From Renibacterium salmoninarum ATCC 33209 (GTDB lineage Bacteria > Actinomycetota > Actinomycetes > Actinomycetales > Micrococcaceae): a DNA stretch of 64,000 bases. Positions 8,709-18,377 of this stretch are shown one piece after another. The notes under the pieces are model-generated. The model was given only the letters and a program-made list of their open reading frames with translations. It did not search any database and was not told where the DNA came from. Within the stretch, counting starts at the first letter, position 1. Each line of letters begins with the position of its first letter. The translations under genes and the position numbers were made by a program. The DNA is taken from contig NC_010168.1 in the NCBI RefSeq assembly GCF_000018885.1, positions 1,612,001-1,676,000 on the forward strand, written 5' to 3'.

Positions 8709-9823
8709 GCGAAGCGATCACCTACGCGAGCGCCGGAGTCGACGTCGAAGCTGGCGACAAGGCCGTAGAACTCATGAAGGAAGCAGTCAAAGCTACCCAC
8801 GGACCCCAGGTCTTAGGCGGCGTCGGTGGATTTGCTGGCCTTTACGATGTCAGCAAGCTTCTGCAGTATCGGAAACCGCTTTTGGCCACCTCCACTGATG
8901 GCGTTGGCACCAAAGTGGCTATTGCGCAGGCCATGGATATCCACGACACGATTGGCTTTGACCTGGTGGGCATGGTCGTGGACGACATTGTCGTTGTCGG
9001 TGCCGAGCCGCTGTACGTGACTGACTACATCGCCTGCGGCAAGGTGGTGCCAGAACGCATTGCAGATATCGTTCGTGGCATCGCGGCAGCTTGCCAGCAA
9101 GCCGGCACGGCGTTGGTCGGTGGCGAAACCGCCGAGCATCCTGGGCTGCTCAGCCCGGACGAATACGACGTAGCGGGTGCCGCTACCGGCGTCGTCGAAG
9201 CTGATAAATTGCTCGGCCCAGAGCGAGTACGCGATGGCGATGTAGTGATCGCCATCGCCTCCTCGGGTCTGCACTCCAACGGCTATTCGTTGGTGCGCCG
9301 CGTAATTAACCGCGCAGGTTGGGCTTTAGACCGGCAAGTGAGTGAGCTTGGCCGGACCCTGGGCGAAGAACTCTTGGTACCCACTCGGGTTTATGCTGCA
9401 GATTGCTTAGATCTGGCCCGAACCTTTGATGTAGATGCTGAGCGCGCAGTGCATGGCTTCAGCCACGTCACCGGCGGCGGCTTAGCTGCCAACCTAGCGC
9501 GCGTATTGCCGCAGGGACTGACCGCAACGGTCGATCGCTCAACGTGGGAATTGCCAGCAATCTTCAAGTTAGTGTCCGAACTGGGTAATGTTCCGCTGCC
9601 CGATCTGGAACGTACTTTGAACTTGGGAGTCGGCATGGTCGCAATCGTCAGCGCGCAAGCCGCGGACGCCGCCGTCGCGCATTTGAACGAGCGCGGGTTG
9701 CCCTCGTGGGTCATGGGTGCCGTAGGCTCTTCGGATTCCGGCCCTCAAGATGGTCCAGACTATGTCCAAGGTGCCAAAGGCGTCGACGGCGGTGCCGTGC
9801 GAATGGCCGGCAGCTACGCCTAA
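8705..9823 (+). CDS. purM: Phosphoribosylformylglycinamidine cyclo-ligase
   Basis: AIR synthetase closes the imidazole ring of FGAM with ATP, the fifth step of purine synthesis. Visible signatures are YASAGVDVEAGDKAVELM at the start, ATSTDGVGTKVAIA, DDIVVVGAEPLYVTDYIACG, GGETAEHPGL, ASSGLHSNGYSLVRRV and HVTGGGLAANLARVLP. The 372-residue length suits the actinobacterial enzyme. It is coupled to purF by a four-base overlap and followed at once by TTTTTTT and a perfect 40-base palindrome (9835-9874). In related genomes a DUF3073 gene often follows purM; here that gene is at 12811-12999, with about 3 kb between. Confidence 0.97.
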   Translation: MSEAITYASAGVDVEAGDKAVELMKEAVKATHGPQVLGGVGGFAGLYDVSKLLQYRKPLLATSTDGVGTKVAIAQAMDIHDTIGFDLVGMVVDDIVVVGAEPLYVTDYIACGKVVPERIADIVRGIAAACQQAGTALVGGETAEHPGLLSPDEYDVAGAATGVVEADKLLGPERVRDGDVVIAIASSGLHSNGYSLVRRVINRAGWALDRQVSELGRTLGEELLVPTRVYAADCLDLARTFDVDAERAVHGFSHVTGGGLAANLARVLPQGLTATVDRSTWELPAIFKLVSELGNVPLPDLERTLNLGVGMVAIVSAQAADAAVAHLNERGLPSWVMGAVGSSDSGPQDGPDYVQGAKGVDGGAVRMAGSYA

Positions 9824-9834
9824 TTTTTTTCGCG

Positions 9835-9911
9835 AGTATGTCCCGTTGAATTGATCAATTCAACGGGACATACTTGTTCCTTCCCACTGAAATGCTCGAC
9901 TCAGTGGGAAG
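9835..9911. repeat. Double palindrome, left flank of AbiEi/DUF559-like gene
   Basis: Two adjacent hairpins follow purM. The first, 9835-9874, is a perfect 40-base palindrome centred on TTGATCAA with TGTCCCGTTGAATT arms. The second, 9880-9911, has arms CTTCCCACTGA/TCAGTGGGAAG around a 10-base loop. The first, after a T7 run, could end purM transcription. The pair recurs in reverse order and orientation at 10827-10903. Confidence 0.9.
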
Positions 9912-10011
9912 AAATTTCGACGCCGCAGCACCGCACTACTCCTCCCCAGCCACGCCAAACGGCGGTTAGCCCCACAAGAGCTGCTTCGGGACAGTTATTG
10001 CCGGAATTTTC

Positions 10012-10841
10012 TTGCACGGTTGGGAGATGGCAGATCCAGTAAACGTGCTCAAAACAATGGGCGGCAGTAGCCGCTGGAAGACTCTTATGCGGGTTGGCGT
10101 ATCTCAGAGCACCTTACGTAACGCGGTGAAATCTGGGGCTGTGGTCCGATACGGCTTCGGCATTTACGGACTTCCAGGCCTGCCGAAACTTAGAATTGCC
10201 ATGCACCAAGCCGACGGCGTACCGGCTTGCCTCAGTGCGGCAGAAGAGTTGGGTTGGTGGGTGCTACACCAGCCCAAGATCCCGCACATTGCGGTCGATC
10301 ACGGCCGTCAGGTGCCCTACTTCATCAAACATCGGGCCAGATTGCCGTTGTCCGCACTAGACGTCATCGTCCAGGTCTTAGACTGTGCGCCGGAGCTTGA
10401 TGCGCTTGTGGTGTTGTGCTCAGCAATCCGGAAAAACAAGTCACTATCGAGGAAATTGCTGGCCGCCTTCGTGGCAGCAGGTCCCACAACGCCCGAAAAG
10501 TGCTCCTTAGACTTGATCCACACGCCGAGTCTGCGCTTGAAGTCGTCTCCCGATTTCACTGCGAAAATTCCGGACTCATTGTCAGCTCACAGGTCTTTTT
10601 AGCTGGAATGGGCCGAATGGATCAGCTCATTAATGGCGTGCTCGCCTTGGAGTTGATGGGCAAAGAGTCCCATCTTTCGGCCAAAGCCTTCGAAGAGGAC
10701 CTTCGCCGTTTTAATCAATACACCACGGCTGGTGTGCCCGTGATGAGGGTTGGATATGCGTTGGTTGTCCATCGACCGGTCGAGTTTTTGGCATTAGTTC
10801 GGCGAGCTCTGGCAAAAATTTCCGCAGGTTCTTCCCACTGA
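10012..10841 (+). pseudogene. AbiEi-like / DUF559 protein, frameshifted
   Basis: The N-terminal part (TTG start at 10012 or ATG at 10027) looks like the AbiEi antitoxin winged helix: WKTLMRVGVSQSTLRNAV, then VVRYGFGIYGLPG. The C-terminal part, in a frame shifted by two bases or minus one, resembles DUF559, a Vsr-like nuclease fold: GRMDQLINGVLALELMGKESH, then FEEDLRRFNQYTTAGVPVMRV. The shift lies near 10425-10440 beside an AAAAAC run. Such AbiEi-DUF559 single proteins are common in actinobacteria and have no proven role, although AbiEi itself is the antitoxin of a type IV system. No AbiEii toxin gene is beside it. The stop lies inside the right-hand hairpin, and matching double palindromes stand on both sides. 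Confidence 0.75.
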
Positions 10842-10903
10842 ATAGAGCCAGGCAGTGGGAAGAACCTAGTCTGTCCCAGCGGACTTGCAAATTGACTGGG
10901 ACA
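10827..10903. repeat. Double palindrome, right flank of AbiEi/DUF559-like gene
   Basis: The hairpin 10827-10866 has 14-base arms GGTTCTTCCCACTG/CAGTGGGAAGAACC and contains the stop codon of the preceding gene. The hairpin 10872-10903 has arms around TGTCCCAG/CTGGGACA. Read on the minus strand, this block lines up with 9835-9911 in the same order (TGTCCC hairpin, then CTTCCCACTG hairpin), forming imperfect terminal inverted repeats of about 75 bases. Confidence 0.85.
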
Positions 10904-11026
10904 AAATTCTTTCCGAATGCTGTCGATTGGTGCATAGTCGAATCGTCATGATGCTGAACCGGTCAAACGATTGGCGAACAGTCTCAACGATCGAACTCAG
11001 TAGATATTAAGACGAGGAGAAAAATC

Positions 11027-11419
11027 ATGCGATACACACTTCTTTTGCACTATCCGGAAATGTCGCCGGAAGAACTTGGGCCCGAAGCCCTCAAAGCAGG
11101 CATGGACGGATTCCATGCTTATGCGTCGGCCCTTGAGGCAGCCGGGGTCCTGCTTTCAGCGGAGGTACTCCAACCGTCCACCGTGACTACAACGCTGCGA
11201 TCGAGCGACGGCGAGCTACGTATCCAGGATGGGCCCTACGTAGAAACAAAAGAGCAAATAGGAGGCACTTTTGTGATCGAGGCGCCGAATCTCGATGTTG
11301 CGCTTAACTGGGCCAAACAGGCACCGTCAATTCAATGGGGCGACGTCGAAGTCCATCCCACTGCGACTCGCTGGTCCAGCGGACGATGGGTTGGCGGCCA
11401 AGAATCTAGCCAAAATTGA
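11027..11419 (+). CDS. YCII-related (DGPF) domain protein
   Basis: The 130-residue protein starts MRYTLLLHYPE and contains the DGP motif in IQDGPYVETKEQIGGTFVIEA, which marks YCII/DGPF proteins, a ferredoxin-like fold. A clear AGGAGA ribosome site precedes the ATG. Its stop overlaps the TTG start of the sigma factor gene. ECF sigma factors of group ECF42 are regularly encoded with one or more DGPF proteins, which may act as their sensor or regulator. This pair fits that pattern. Confidence 0.85.
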   Translation: MRYTLLLHYPEMSPEELGPEALKAGMDGFHAYASALEAAGVLLSAEVLQPSTVTTTLRSSDGELRIQDGPYVETKEQIGGTFVIEAPNLDVALNWAKQAPSIQWGDVEVHPTATRWSSGRWVGGQESSQN

Positions 11420-12693
11420 CCAATGCTGCTGAGGCACGGGCCGCCGTCGAACGGGTTGCCCGTGCCTCTTACGGCAGGCTGCTAGCACTAGTCGCCTCGC
11501 GCACCGGAGACATTGCCCAGGCAGAGGACGCGCTGGCCGACGCCTTTGAGCGAGCCCTCAGCAGCTGGCCGCTAACCGGTCAGCCAACAAACCCGGAAGG
11601 CTGGTTACTTACCGTGGCGCGGAACAGACAACGTGATGATCTACGCAGCGCCGCTTATCGACTGGCATCGCCGCTAGACGAAGCATTGCTACCTGTACTG
11701 GATGCGCTCCCGGACGACTTGGCACTCAACAGTTTTCCCGACGAGCGACTCGCGCTGCTTTTCGCTTGCGCACACCCAGCAATTGATCCAGCTGTTCGTA
11801 CTCCGCTGATTCTACAAACCGTCCTGGGTTTCCAGGCGAACCAGCTAGCACCGGCTTTTGCGATCCCCACCGCGACTTTGGCACAGCGACTAGTAAGAGC
11901 AAAGCGTCGAATCCGAGACGCCGTGATTCCGCTGACCGTTCCTGAACCCAACTTATTGCATGAGCGCTTGCCTGCGGTCCTTGAGGCTATCTACGGCTGC
12001 TACTCAATCTCCTGGCAAGGCTCTCAACAGGCTTCCGTGAAATCGGCATCTTCCGAAGCCCAGTACTTAGCTATCAGCGCTGCTGCTTTACTTAAAAACG
12101 AACCAGAGGCGTGGGCGATCGCCGCTCTCATCACACTTTCGATGGCCCGATCCTTAAGTAGAGATCAAGGACGTTACCTGCCGGTTGCCGATCAAGACCC
12201 TAGGCTGTGGAATGCTCGGCTAGTCGCCGAGGGCAATCAGTATTTGCGGCGGTCCGCAGTTACTCGGGCAGAGCATGCACACTTGCTTCCCATTGCGCGC
12301 TTTGAGCTAGAAGCAGCAATACAATCGATCCACTGCACCCGAATCGATGGTCTAGAGCCCAATGCCAATGACCTACTAACGCTGTACTCCGCGCTGATGC
12401 GCGCCGCGCCAACTTTAGGCGTGCTTATAGCCTTAGCCTTGGCCACGGCAAAAGTATCTGGCCCGATTACTGGCCTGCAAATACTCGACAATACCAACGA
12501 CGCTCGGCTGACAAATTTCCAGCCGGCTTGGGCCGCACTCTTGAGTGAAGCTGGCGATGACGACGCTGCTAACAAAGCCTACTTACGAGCCGTGGAATTC
12601 GCTGACAGCGCAGAAACAGGAAGCTGGTTGCTTGCACGGATTACTTTTGACCAGCTCGCCGCCGAAGGCTTCACCGGGCATACAAAAGGCTAA
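11416..12693 (+). CDS. ECF42-type RNA polymerase sigma factor
   Basis: A 425-residue sigma factor, much longer than ordinary ECF factors. The N-terminal sigma-2 region (about residues 5-75) holds GDIAQAEDALADAFERAL and a PEGWLLTVARNRQRDDLR stretch. Sigma-4 follows (about 120-170) with the helix-turn-helix near FAIPTATLAQRLVRAKRRIR. A long alpha-helical C-terminal extension, DUF6596 with a TPR-like tail (about 180-420), is the mark of group ECF42, where it is needed for activity. There is no separate anti-sigma factor, as expected. The start is TTG, overlapping the YCII stop (TTGA at 11416-11419), so translation is coupled. Confidence 0.85.
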   Translation: MTNAAEARAAVERVARASYGRLLALVASRTGDIAQAEDALADAFERALSSWPLTGQPTNPEGWLLTVARNRQRDDLRSAAYRLASPLDEALLPVLDALPDDLALNSFPDERLALLFACAHPAIDPAVRTPLILQTVLGFQANQLAPAFAIPTATLAQRLVRAKRRIRDAVIPLTVPEPNLLHERLPAVLEAIYGCYSISWQGSQQASVKSASSEAQYLAISAAALLKNEPEAWAIAALITLSMARSLSRDQGRYLPVADQDPRLWNARLVAEGNQYLRRSAVTRAEHAHLLPIARFELEAAIQSIHCTRIDGLEPNANDLLTLYSALMRAAPTLGVLIALALATAKVSGPITGLQILDNTNDARLTNFQPAWAALLSEAGDDDAANKAYLRAVEFADSAETGSWLLARITFDQLAAEGFTGHTKG

Positions 12694-12810
12694 GCTGTTG
12701 CTGAATTGCTCTTCAGCGCAGCACAAAGCATCACCGGATGCTTAAGCGGAAATTGATGTTCGAATCTAACCGATACGTCGGCTGTCTACATCGTCCTCAT
12801 CGTCGTCAGA

Positions 12811-12999
12811 CTAATCAGCGTATTTGTCTTCATACGCTGAATAGTCAGGCTCCGGAATCTCTTCCGTAAAGCGATTTGAGGCAGGGCTGGATGGATGCGA
12901 TAGCTCGCGTTCCAGCGCATTGTAGTCAGTGCTCGGAGAGTAGTACTTCATATCCCGAGCCTGCTTGGTAGCTTTTGCCTTTTGACGGCCGCGCCCCAT
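12811..12999 (-). CDS. DUF3073 domain protein
   Basis: A small actinobacterial protein of 62 residues beginning MGRGRQKAKATKQARDMKYY, the family signature, with a Tyr- and acid-rich C-terminus. I place the start at 12999 because an AAGGGGG ribosome site lies just upstream; the frame is open a further 39 bases but shows no better site. The basic head suggests nucleic-acid binding, but no function is known. In related genomes the gene adjoins purM, so the sigma/YCII pair and the palindrome-flanked cassette may have entered between them. Confidence 0.85.
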   Translation of the reverse strand: MGRGRQKAKATKQARDMKYYSPSTDYNALERELSHPSSPASNRFTEEIPEPDYSAYEDKYAD

Positions 13000-13301
13000 G
13001 GCGTGACCCCCTTTTGTACTTGTACCGGAGGTGGTCACCCTGGAATACAGAGGAGGCCCCGGAGTTTTCGGTCAATTTGTCGTATCTATAGATTACATGC
13101 TTTCAGCGTGCTCTGTGCGAACTTGAACGTCATCATCCAGATTTAGTCGCAACATGCGTAGCAAATAACCCTGCCAACAGGGTGAGAACTTCGGTAGAGT
13201 CACATGTCAAGGATGGATTTTGTGGTCTCATGAATGATTTAGGCTAAAAAATTGAATAAATCTGCTGACGCCAAGGTAGACCAGGAAGGTGCTAGGTTCC
13301 C

Positions 13302-14898
13302 ATGAGCGAACAGGACAACAACACAAAAGGAGCCGGGCCCGAGCCGACTCCGAATCTGCCAGAACCGACCTTGGGCGAAGCCCAAATCAGTCCAGACGCG
13401 GCAAAAGAAGCGTCGCTAGACGAAGCCGCAGCTGAAGCAGCAAAAGTCGAAGCTGAGGCTGACGAGAACACCTCATCGCGAACTGAGCCCTCCTGGCTGG
13501 ATAAAAGCGCTGCATCTAATGATTGGGATCACGCCTTCGTCTCATCTTCCAGTACTCCTGCTGCTGGCATTACTCCCACTGGCGCATCCGCTGCCCCCGA
13601 GGCAGAGAATCCGTCCTCCGCCGGCAAACCGGTTCCCGAAACAGCTCAACCAGACGTACCGTCGGCAGAAAATGACTGGGGCGCAGACGAATCGACAGTT
13701 CTGCGAACCAATTTCAATGAACCGCCTGTAGTCAGTAATCCCTGGAGTAAGGCCGACGAGCCCGCGAGCGAATCGCCAAAAACAGCAGAAGGTACTCAGC
13801 CTCCTGTTCCCAGCGAGCAAGCCGCTCAACCAGCTCCGGCAGAACCGGCCGCGCCTGCTGCTCCGGCCGAGCCTGCTTCCCAAGCCACGCAAGCGGCCCA
13901 GCCCACCCAATCGTGGTCTCGACCTGACGAAGCCCAACCATCCGCACCGCAATCTGCAACATTGGGCAGATCAGTCGAATCAACCCGGGCGAGCTCCCGC
14001 GCAACAAACGGGCCAACAATATGGCCAGCCGCTCGCCCCGCCATATGGTCAACCAGCGCAGGGCGCTCAGCCGACTGGCCAGGGAGCCCAAAGCGCTGGA
14101 CCTAGCCAACCCAGCCAACGTTGGCAGAATGCGGCGAACACCGCCCCAACCAACCTGCCCGCGCCTTATAGCCAGCCAGCGGCATCCCCTTACGGAAACC
14201 CCGGTCAGAATGCACAACCGGGAGTGCCCGGAAATCCACCGTCAGCATGGAACCAACAACCTGGCGGACCACAAGGGCCCTACGGTCCCGGAGGTCCGCA
14301 AGGTCCCGGTGGCCCATTCGGGTCCGGCCAACCTCAGAAGAGCAATACCAAGCTCTGGATCTTTGTTGGAGCTGGCGTCGTGCTAATTGCCTTGATTGTT
14401 TTGGTAATTTGGCTGGTCAGCACGCTCATCGGCGCAAACAAGACCGCCGACTCTGATCGGTCACCAGCCGCATCAGCCTCATCCCAAACGTCCAAGAGCC
14501 CGACGTCGTCAAGCGCTCGTCCCAGCAGCTCGGATGGGTCGGCTTTGGTGCCGAACGCCTCGCCGTCGACCTGGCTTGTTGGCGACTGCATCCGGACTTA
14601 TGTGGATATCAACACTAAAGCTGACGTCGTCAGTTGCAGCACCGGCCACTCGGGCCAGCTGATTGGCACTTTCTACTACAAGGACTCAGATGCCTTCCCG
14701 GGCGCTGACGCGCTAAAGGCCAAAGGTGATGCATACTGTGCTGTCATCTCGCTCACCTCGGATGCAAGTAATTACGACATCCGCCAACAATATGGATATC
14801 CAACTGAATCAACCTGGGCGAAGGGCGACGGCCGAATTGATTGCATCGCCTATACCAAGGGCGGGGACATCATCAAGGAAGACCTCATCAAAAAGTAG
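13302..14898 (+). pseudogene. Septum-formation family membrane protein, frameshifted
   Basis: The N-terminal part (from 13302) is acidic and then rich in Pro, Ala and Gln. The C-terminal part (frame of 14224-14898) has a Gly-Pro-Gln tract, one membrane helix (LWIFVGAGVVLIALIVLVIW) and a periplasmic domain with GDCI, SCSTGH, FPG, CAV and DCIAYTK, the Cys pattern of the septum formation (PF13845) family. Between about 13930 and 13965 the frame changes by one base. In the second frame a continuous Gln-Pro-Gly linker (QSNQPGRAPAQQTGQQYGQP) runs from there into the C-terminal part. The break falls in a disordered linker. The protein would be a secreted or membrane-anchored Cys-domain factor linked to division. 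Translation could restart at the GTG near 14224. Confidence 0.75.
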
Positions 14899-14911
14899 TC
14901 CGTAGGAACCT

Positions 14912-14970
14912 TAACAAAAAGGTGAGGGCCCGACGTCACAGCTAACTGCGACGCCGGGCCCTCACCTTTA
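14912..14970. terminator. Bidirectional terminator between septum gene and clpB
   Basis: Arms GGTGAGGGCCCG (14921-14932) and CGGGCCCTCACC (14955-14966) with further inner pairing, preceded by AAAAA and followed by TTTAAAAA. It can end transcription from both sides of this convergent pair. Confidence 0.9.
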
Positions 14971-14979
14971 AAAACGACT

Positions 14980-17595
14980 TTAACCCTTCCGCACCGTCAA
15001 TCCAGATCCAGGAATTCCAGTCGATAATTCATCAACGTCGGCTGCTACATCAACCAAAACCGTATCGCCGTCTTCGATCTCGCCGGAAAGCAAGCCCTTA
15101 GCTAAGCGATCGCCAATTTCTCGCTGCAGCAACCTTCGTAGCGGCCTGGCCCCGTAGGCCGGGTCATAACCAGTCATGGCGAGCCAAGCCCTTGCCCCAT
15201 CAGCAACCTCAAGCACCAAGCGTCGCTCTTGTAACCGGGCGGCAAGCAACTGCACCTGGAGGTCGACGATTACCGAAAGCTCTTCCACGCTCAACGCGTC
15301 GAACATGACGACCTCATCGAGCCGATTCAAGAACTCCGGCTTGAACGCGGAATTGACGATTGCCATCACCGAATCGCGCTTTTGCTTCTCGTCCAGCATT
15401 GGGTCAACCAGAAATTGCGAGCCGAGGTTCGACGTCAACACCAAGATCACATTTCGGAAGTCAACGGTGCGGCCTTGTCCGTCGGTTAGCCGACCGTCGT
15501 CGAGCACCTGCAAAAGGATGTCGAAGACCTCTGGGTGCGCCTTTTCCACCTCATCGAGCAAGATCACCGAATAAGGCCGACGGCGCACCGCCTCAGTGAG
15601 CTGACCGCCCTCTTCGTATCCGACATATCCGGGAGGCGCGCCGACCAAGCGAGATACCGAGTGCTTTTCCGAATATTCACTCATATCGATCCGCACCAAG
15701 GCGCGTTCGTCGTCGAACAAGAAATCAGCGAGCGCCTTGGCGAGCTCGGTTTTTCCCACACCAGTGGGTCCCAGGAAAAGAAACGAACCCGTCGGCCGAT
15801 CCGGGTCCGAGATACCAGCCCGGGATCGTCGCACCGCATCAGAAACCACCGAAACTGCCTTAGTCTGCCCAATCAATCGTGCGCCAAGCGCACTTTCCAT
15901 ACTGAGAAGCTTTTGGCTTTCGCCTTGCAGCATCCGGCCGGCGGGAATTCCGGTCCAGGCAGAAATAACCTCGGCAATGTCATCAGCAGTTACTTCCTCG
16001 GCCACCATCAATTCGGGCTTTTCGCCCAGCGACTCTTCAGCTTGCTGCGCTTCGACTAAGGTCTGCTCTAGCCCCGGAATCTCGCCGTAGAGAATCCGTG
16101 ACGCCTGCTCTAAATCGCCTTCACGTTGGGCCTTTTCAGCGATGGAACGCAGCTCGTCCAGCTTTGCCTTGAGCTCGCCGACCCGGTTAAGCCCCGCCTT
16201 TTCAGCTTCCCAACGTGCATTGAGTCCGGCCAGCTCTTCTTTCCGGTCAGCCATATCGGCTCGTAGCGCAGCCAATCGTTCAATTGAGGCAGCATCACTT
16301 TCGCCATCCAGGGCTAGCTCTTCCATAGTCAACCGATCGACGGCGCGGCGAAGTTGATCGATTTCCTCGGGTGCGGAATCAATCTCCATCCTGAGCCGTG
16401 AAGCTGCTTCATCGACGAGGTCGATCGCTTTATCCGGAAGCTGACGACCGCTGATATACCGATTAGACAACGACGCCGCCGCGACCAGGGCCGAATCAGC
16501 AATCGAGACCTTGTGGTGCGCCTCGTAGCGCTGTTTCAAGCCGCGCAGGATTCCGATGGTGTCGTCCACGCTTGGCTCGCCAACATAGACCTGCTGAAAC
16601 CTTCGCTCAAGCGCTGGATCCTTCTCTACGTGTTCGCGATATTCATCCAACGTCGTGGCACCAATGAGGCTCAATTCGCCGCGCGCGAGCATTGGCTTTA
16701 GCATATTGCCAGCATCCATAGCACCTTCCGAAGCACCAGCGCCAACCACTGTGTGGATCTCGTCTATGAAGGTCACAATCTGGCCGTCCGAGTTCTTGAT
16801 TTCCTCAAGAACCGCTTTGAGTCGCTCTTCAAACTCGCCGCGATACTTCGCGCCAGCAACCATCGCACCAAGGTCTAAGCTGATCAACGATTTTCCGCGC
16901 AGACTCTCCGGAACATCGCCGGCGACCATGCGTTGGGCCAAGCCTTCAACGACGGCAGTCTTGCCAACGCCTGGCTCACCAATAAGTACCGGATTATTTT
17001 TAGTCCGCCTGGAGAGTACTTGTACTACGCGCCGAATCTCGGAATCGCGGCCAATAACCGGGTCGAGCTTGCCGGAACGAGCAATTTCAGTGAGATCGGT
17101 ACCGTACTTTTCGAGTGCCTGAAAAGTGTTTTCTGGATCGGCAGAGTTGACCTTGCGATCACCTCTAATTCCAGGCAAAGCCGCACGAAAAGCCTCTACT
17201 GAGGCTCCGGCGTCTTTGAGGATCTGCGCCGCTGGGTCGGAGCCGGCGGCAATACCAACAAGCAGGTGCTCGGTGGAAACGAAGCTGTCTCCCATTGACT
17301 CGGCTTCTTGCTGCGCCGCTTGGACTACCTGAAGCCCGGCTCGAGAAAATTGCGCTTGCGCCACGGTGCTACCCGAGCTGGTGGGCAACTCCTTGATGGC
17401 GGCTGAGGCTTTGACACTCACCGCATCAGGGGCGACGCCGGTGGCTTTCAAGAGCGCTACCGCGACTCCTTCGCGTTGATCCATCAACGCTTTGAGCATG
17501 TGCGCCGGTTCAACTTGCGGATTTCCAGCAGTTGAAGCGTTCATCGCTGCTGCCGAAAGAGCCTCCTGGCTCTTAGTGGTAAATTTTGCGTCCAA
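14980..17595 (-). CDS. clpB: ATP-dependent disaggregase ClpB
   Basis: ClpB (871 residues) is the Hsp104-type AAA+ hexamer that threads aggregated proteins and hands them to DnaK. Order of parts: Clp N-domain repeats (about 1-145), first AAA module with Walker A GEPGVGKT (about 205) and the [13 protein letters not shown] signature, the coiled-coil M domain that ClpA/C lack (about 400-525), and the second AAA module with [14 protein letters not shown] (about 610) and [20 protein letters not shown]. The start is TTG at 17595, supported by an AAAGGGTG site upstream. A HAIR repeat at 17689-17709 places it under HspR, whose gene is at 46337-46762. Confidence 0.97.
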   Translation of the reverse strand: MDAKFTTKSQEALSAAAMNASTAGNPQVEPAHMLKALMDQREGVAVALLKATGVAPDAVSVKASAAIKELPTSSGSTVAQAQFSRAGLQVVQAAQQEAESMGDSFVSTEHLLVGIAAGSDPAAQILKDAGASVEAFRAALPGIRGDRKVNSADPENTFQALEKYGTDLTEIARSGKLDPVIGRDSEIRRVVQVLSRRTKNNPVLIGEPGVGKTAVVEGLAQRMVAGDVPESLRGKSLISLDLGAMVAGAKYRGEFEERLKAVLEEIKNSDGQIVTFIDEIHTVVGAGASEGAMDAGNMLKPMLARGELSLIGATTLDEYREHVEKDPALERRFQQVYVGEPSVDDTIGILRGLKQRYEAHHKVSIADSALVAAASLSNRYISGRQLPDKAIDLVDEAASRLRMEIDSAPEEIDQLRRAVDRLTMEELALDGESDAASIERLAALRADMADRKEELAGLNARWEAEKAGLNRVGELKAKLDELRSIAEKAQREGDLEQASRILYGEIPGLEQTLVEAQQAEESLGEKPELMVAEEVTADDIAEVISAWTGIPAGRMLQGESQKLLSMESALGARLIGQTKAVSVVSDAVRRSRAGISDPDRPTGSFLFLGPTGVGKTELAKALADFLFDDERALVRIDMSEYSEKHSVSRLVGAPPGYVGYEEGGQLTEAVRRRPYSVILLDEVEKAHPEVFDILLQVLDDGRLTDGQGRTVDFRNVILVLTSNLGSQFLVDPMLDEKQKRDSVMAIVNSAFKPEFLNRLDEVVMFDALSVEELSVIVDLQVQLLAARLQERRLVLEVADGARAWLAMTGYDPAYGARPLRRLLQREIGDRLAKGLLSGEIEDGDTVLVDVAADVDELSTGIPGSGLTVRKG

Positions 17596-17688
17596 TTGAT
17601 CACCCTTTCATAGCTAGAAATTGACTACTGAAAATATAGGCACGATGTTGCGCACCTGTCTTCACTTGATAAAACCATCATTAATTAA

Positions 17689-17709
17689 CTTGAGCCTACT
17701 ACGCTCAAG
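17689..17709. promoter_or_regulatory. HAIR operator for HspR upstream of clpB
   Basis: The sequence is CTTGAGC-N7-GCTCAAG, a perfect 7-N7-7 inverted repeat close to the HAIR consensus CTTGAGT-N7-ACTCAAG. It lies about 95 bases before the clpB start. HspR with DnaK represses from such sites in other actinobacteria. Confidence 0.85.
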
Positions 17710-17886
17710 TTCAAAAGAAAAGTTATCCACAAGCTACGACAACTCTGGATGACTATCCGAGAACAAGCTGATGAATCGCAGCTGGCAACTTACCGGGAAT
17801 GATGAATTCGCTCTTGTGCCGCGACACGCTGTTGCGTAAATTCCAAAGCGGCCTGAAGGCCTACCTACCACTTAAGGAATCGGTAC

Positions 17887-18366
17887 ATGATGCGAAAACT
17901 CTGTCAGACCCTCCTCGTGCTCTGCGTTGCTGCAGTTACAATGTTCAGCGTCGCCAGCCCCGCCTCGGCAGCCACGAAACTCAGTCAATCCGAGGCAGCT
18001 TCACAGCTCAGTGCGGTTGGCGTTACCTGGTCCTCAAGCGGCAACTGCACCACACGGTCAAACTCAACCTGCACCTCCTTCGACCAGATCAATCAGTCCA
18101 CCGTGACCGGCGTCGTCACTTTGAAAAAGGCCAGCGGCTGCGCATTGAACATCACCGGCGGCACCGAAGTTGGCCACGCATCCGGCACACAAAGCCACTA
18201 CAACGGCTACAAAGTTGACATTGCCAAGGCCACTTGCATCAATGACTACGTGAAAAACAGCTTTACTAAGATCGCAGATCGTGGCGACGGCTACCCGCAG
18301 TGGCGTTCCTCCGCTGGCAACACTTACTGCGATGAAGGCAACCACTGGGGCATCACCTACATCTGA
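17887..18366 (+). CDS. Small secreted M15-like peptidase-fold protein
   Basis: A 159-residue protein with a clear Sec signal peptide ending ASPASAA (about residue 29) and an AAGGAA ribosome site before the ATG. The mature domain carries GHASGTQSHYNGYKVDI, matching the S-x-H-x-x-G-x-x-x-D zinc motif of M15 D,D-peptidases, and a late EGNHWGI, matching their E-x-x-H. Four cysteines suggest disulfides. It may cut or bind peptidoglycan stem peptides outside the cell. Similar small proteins occur in Streptomyces and Arthrobacter, usually unnamed. The frame is intact. Confidence 0.65.
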   Translation: MMRKLCQTLLVLCVAAVTMFSVASPASAATKLSQSEAASQLSAVGVTWSSSGNCTTRSNSTCTSFDQINQSTVTGVVTLKKASGCALNITGGTEVGHASGTQSHYNGYKVDIAKATCINDYVKNSFTKIADRGDGYPQWRSSAGNTYCDEGNHWGITYI

Positions 18367-18377
18367 GTCATTGCGGA

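Noticed and set aside
12694..12810. Possible small gene between the sigma factor and DUF3073
   Set aside because: No frame with a start, ribosome site or homology; convergent intergenic gap.
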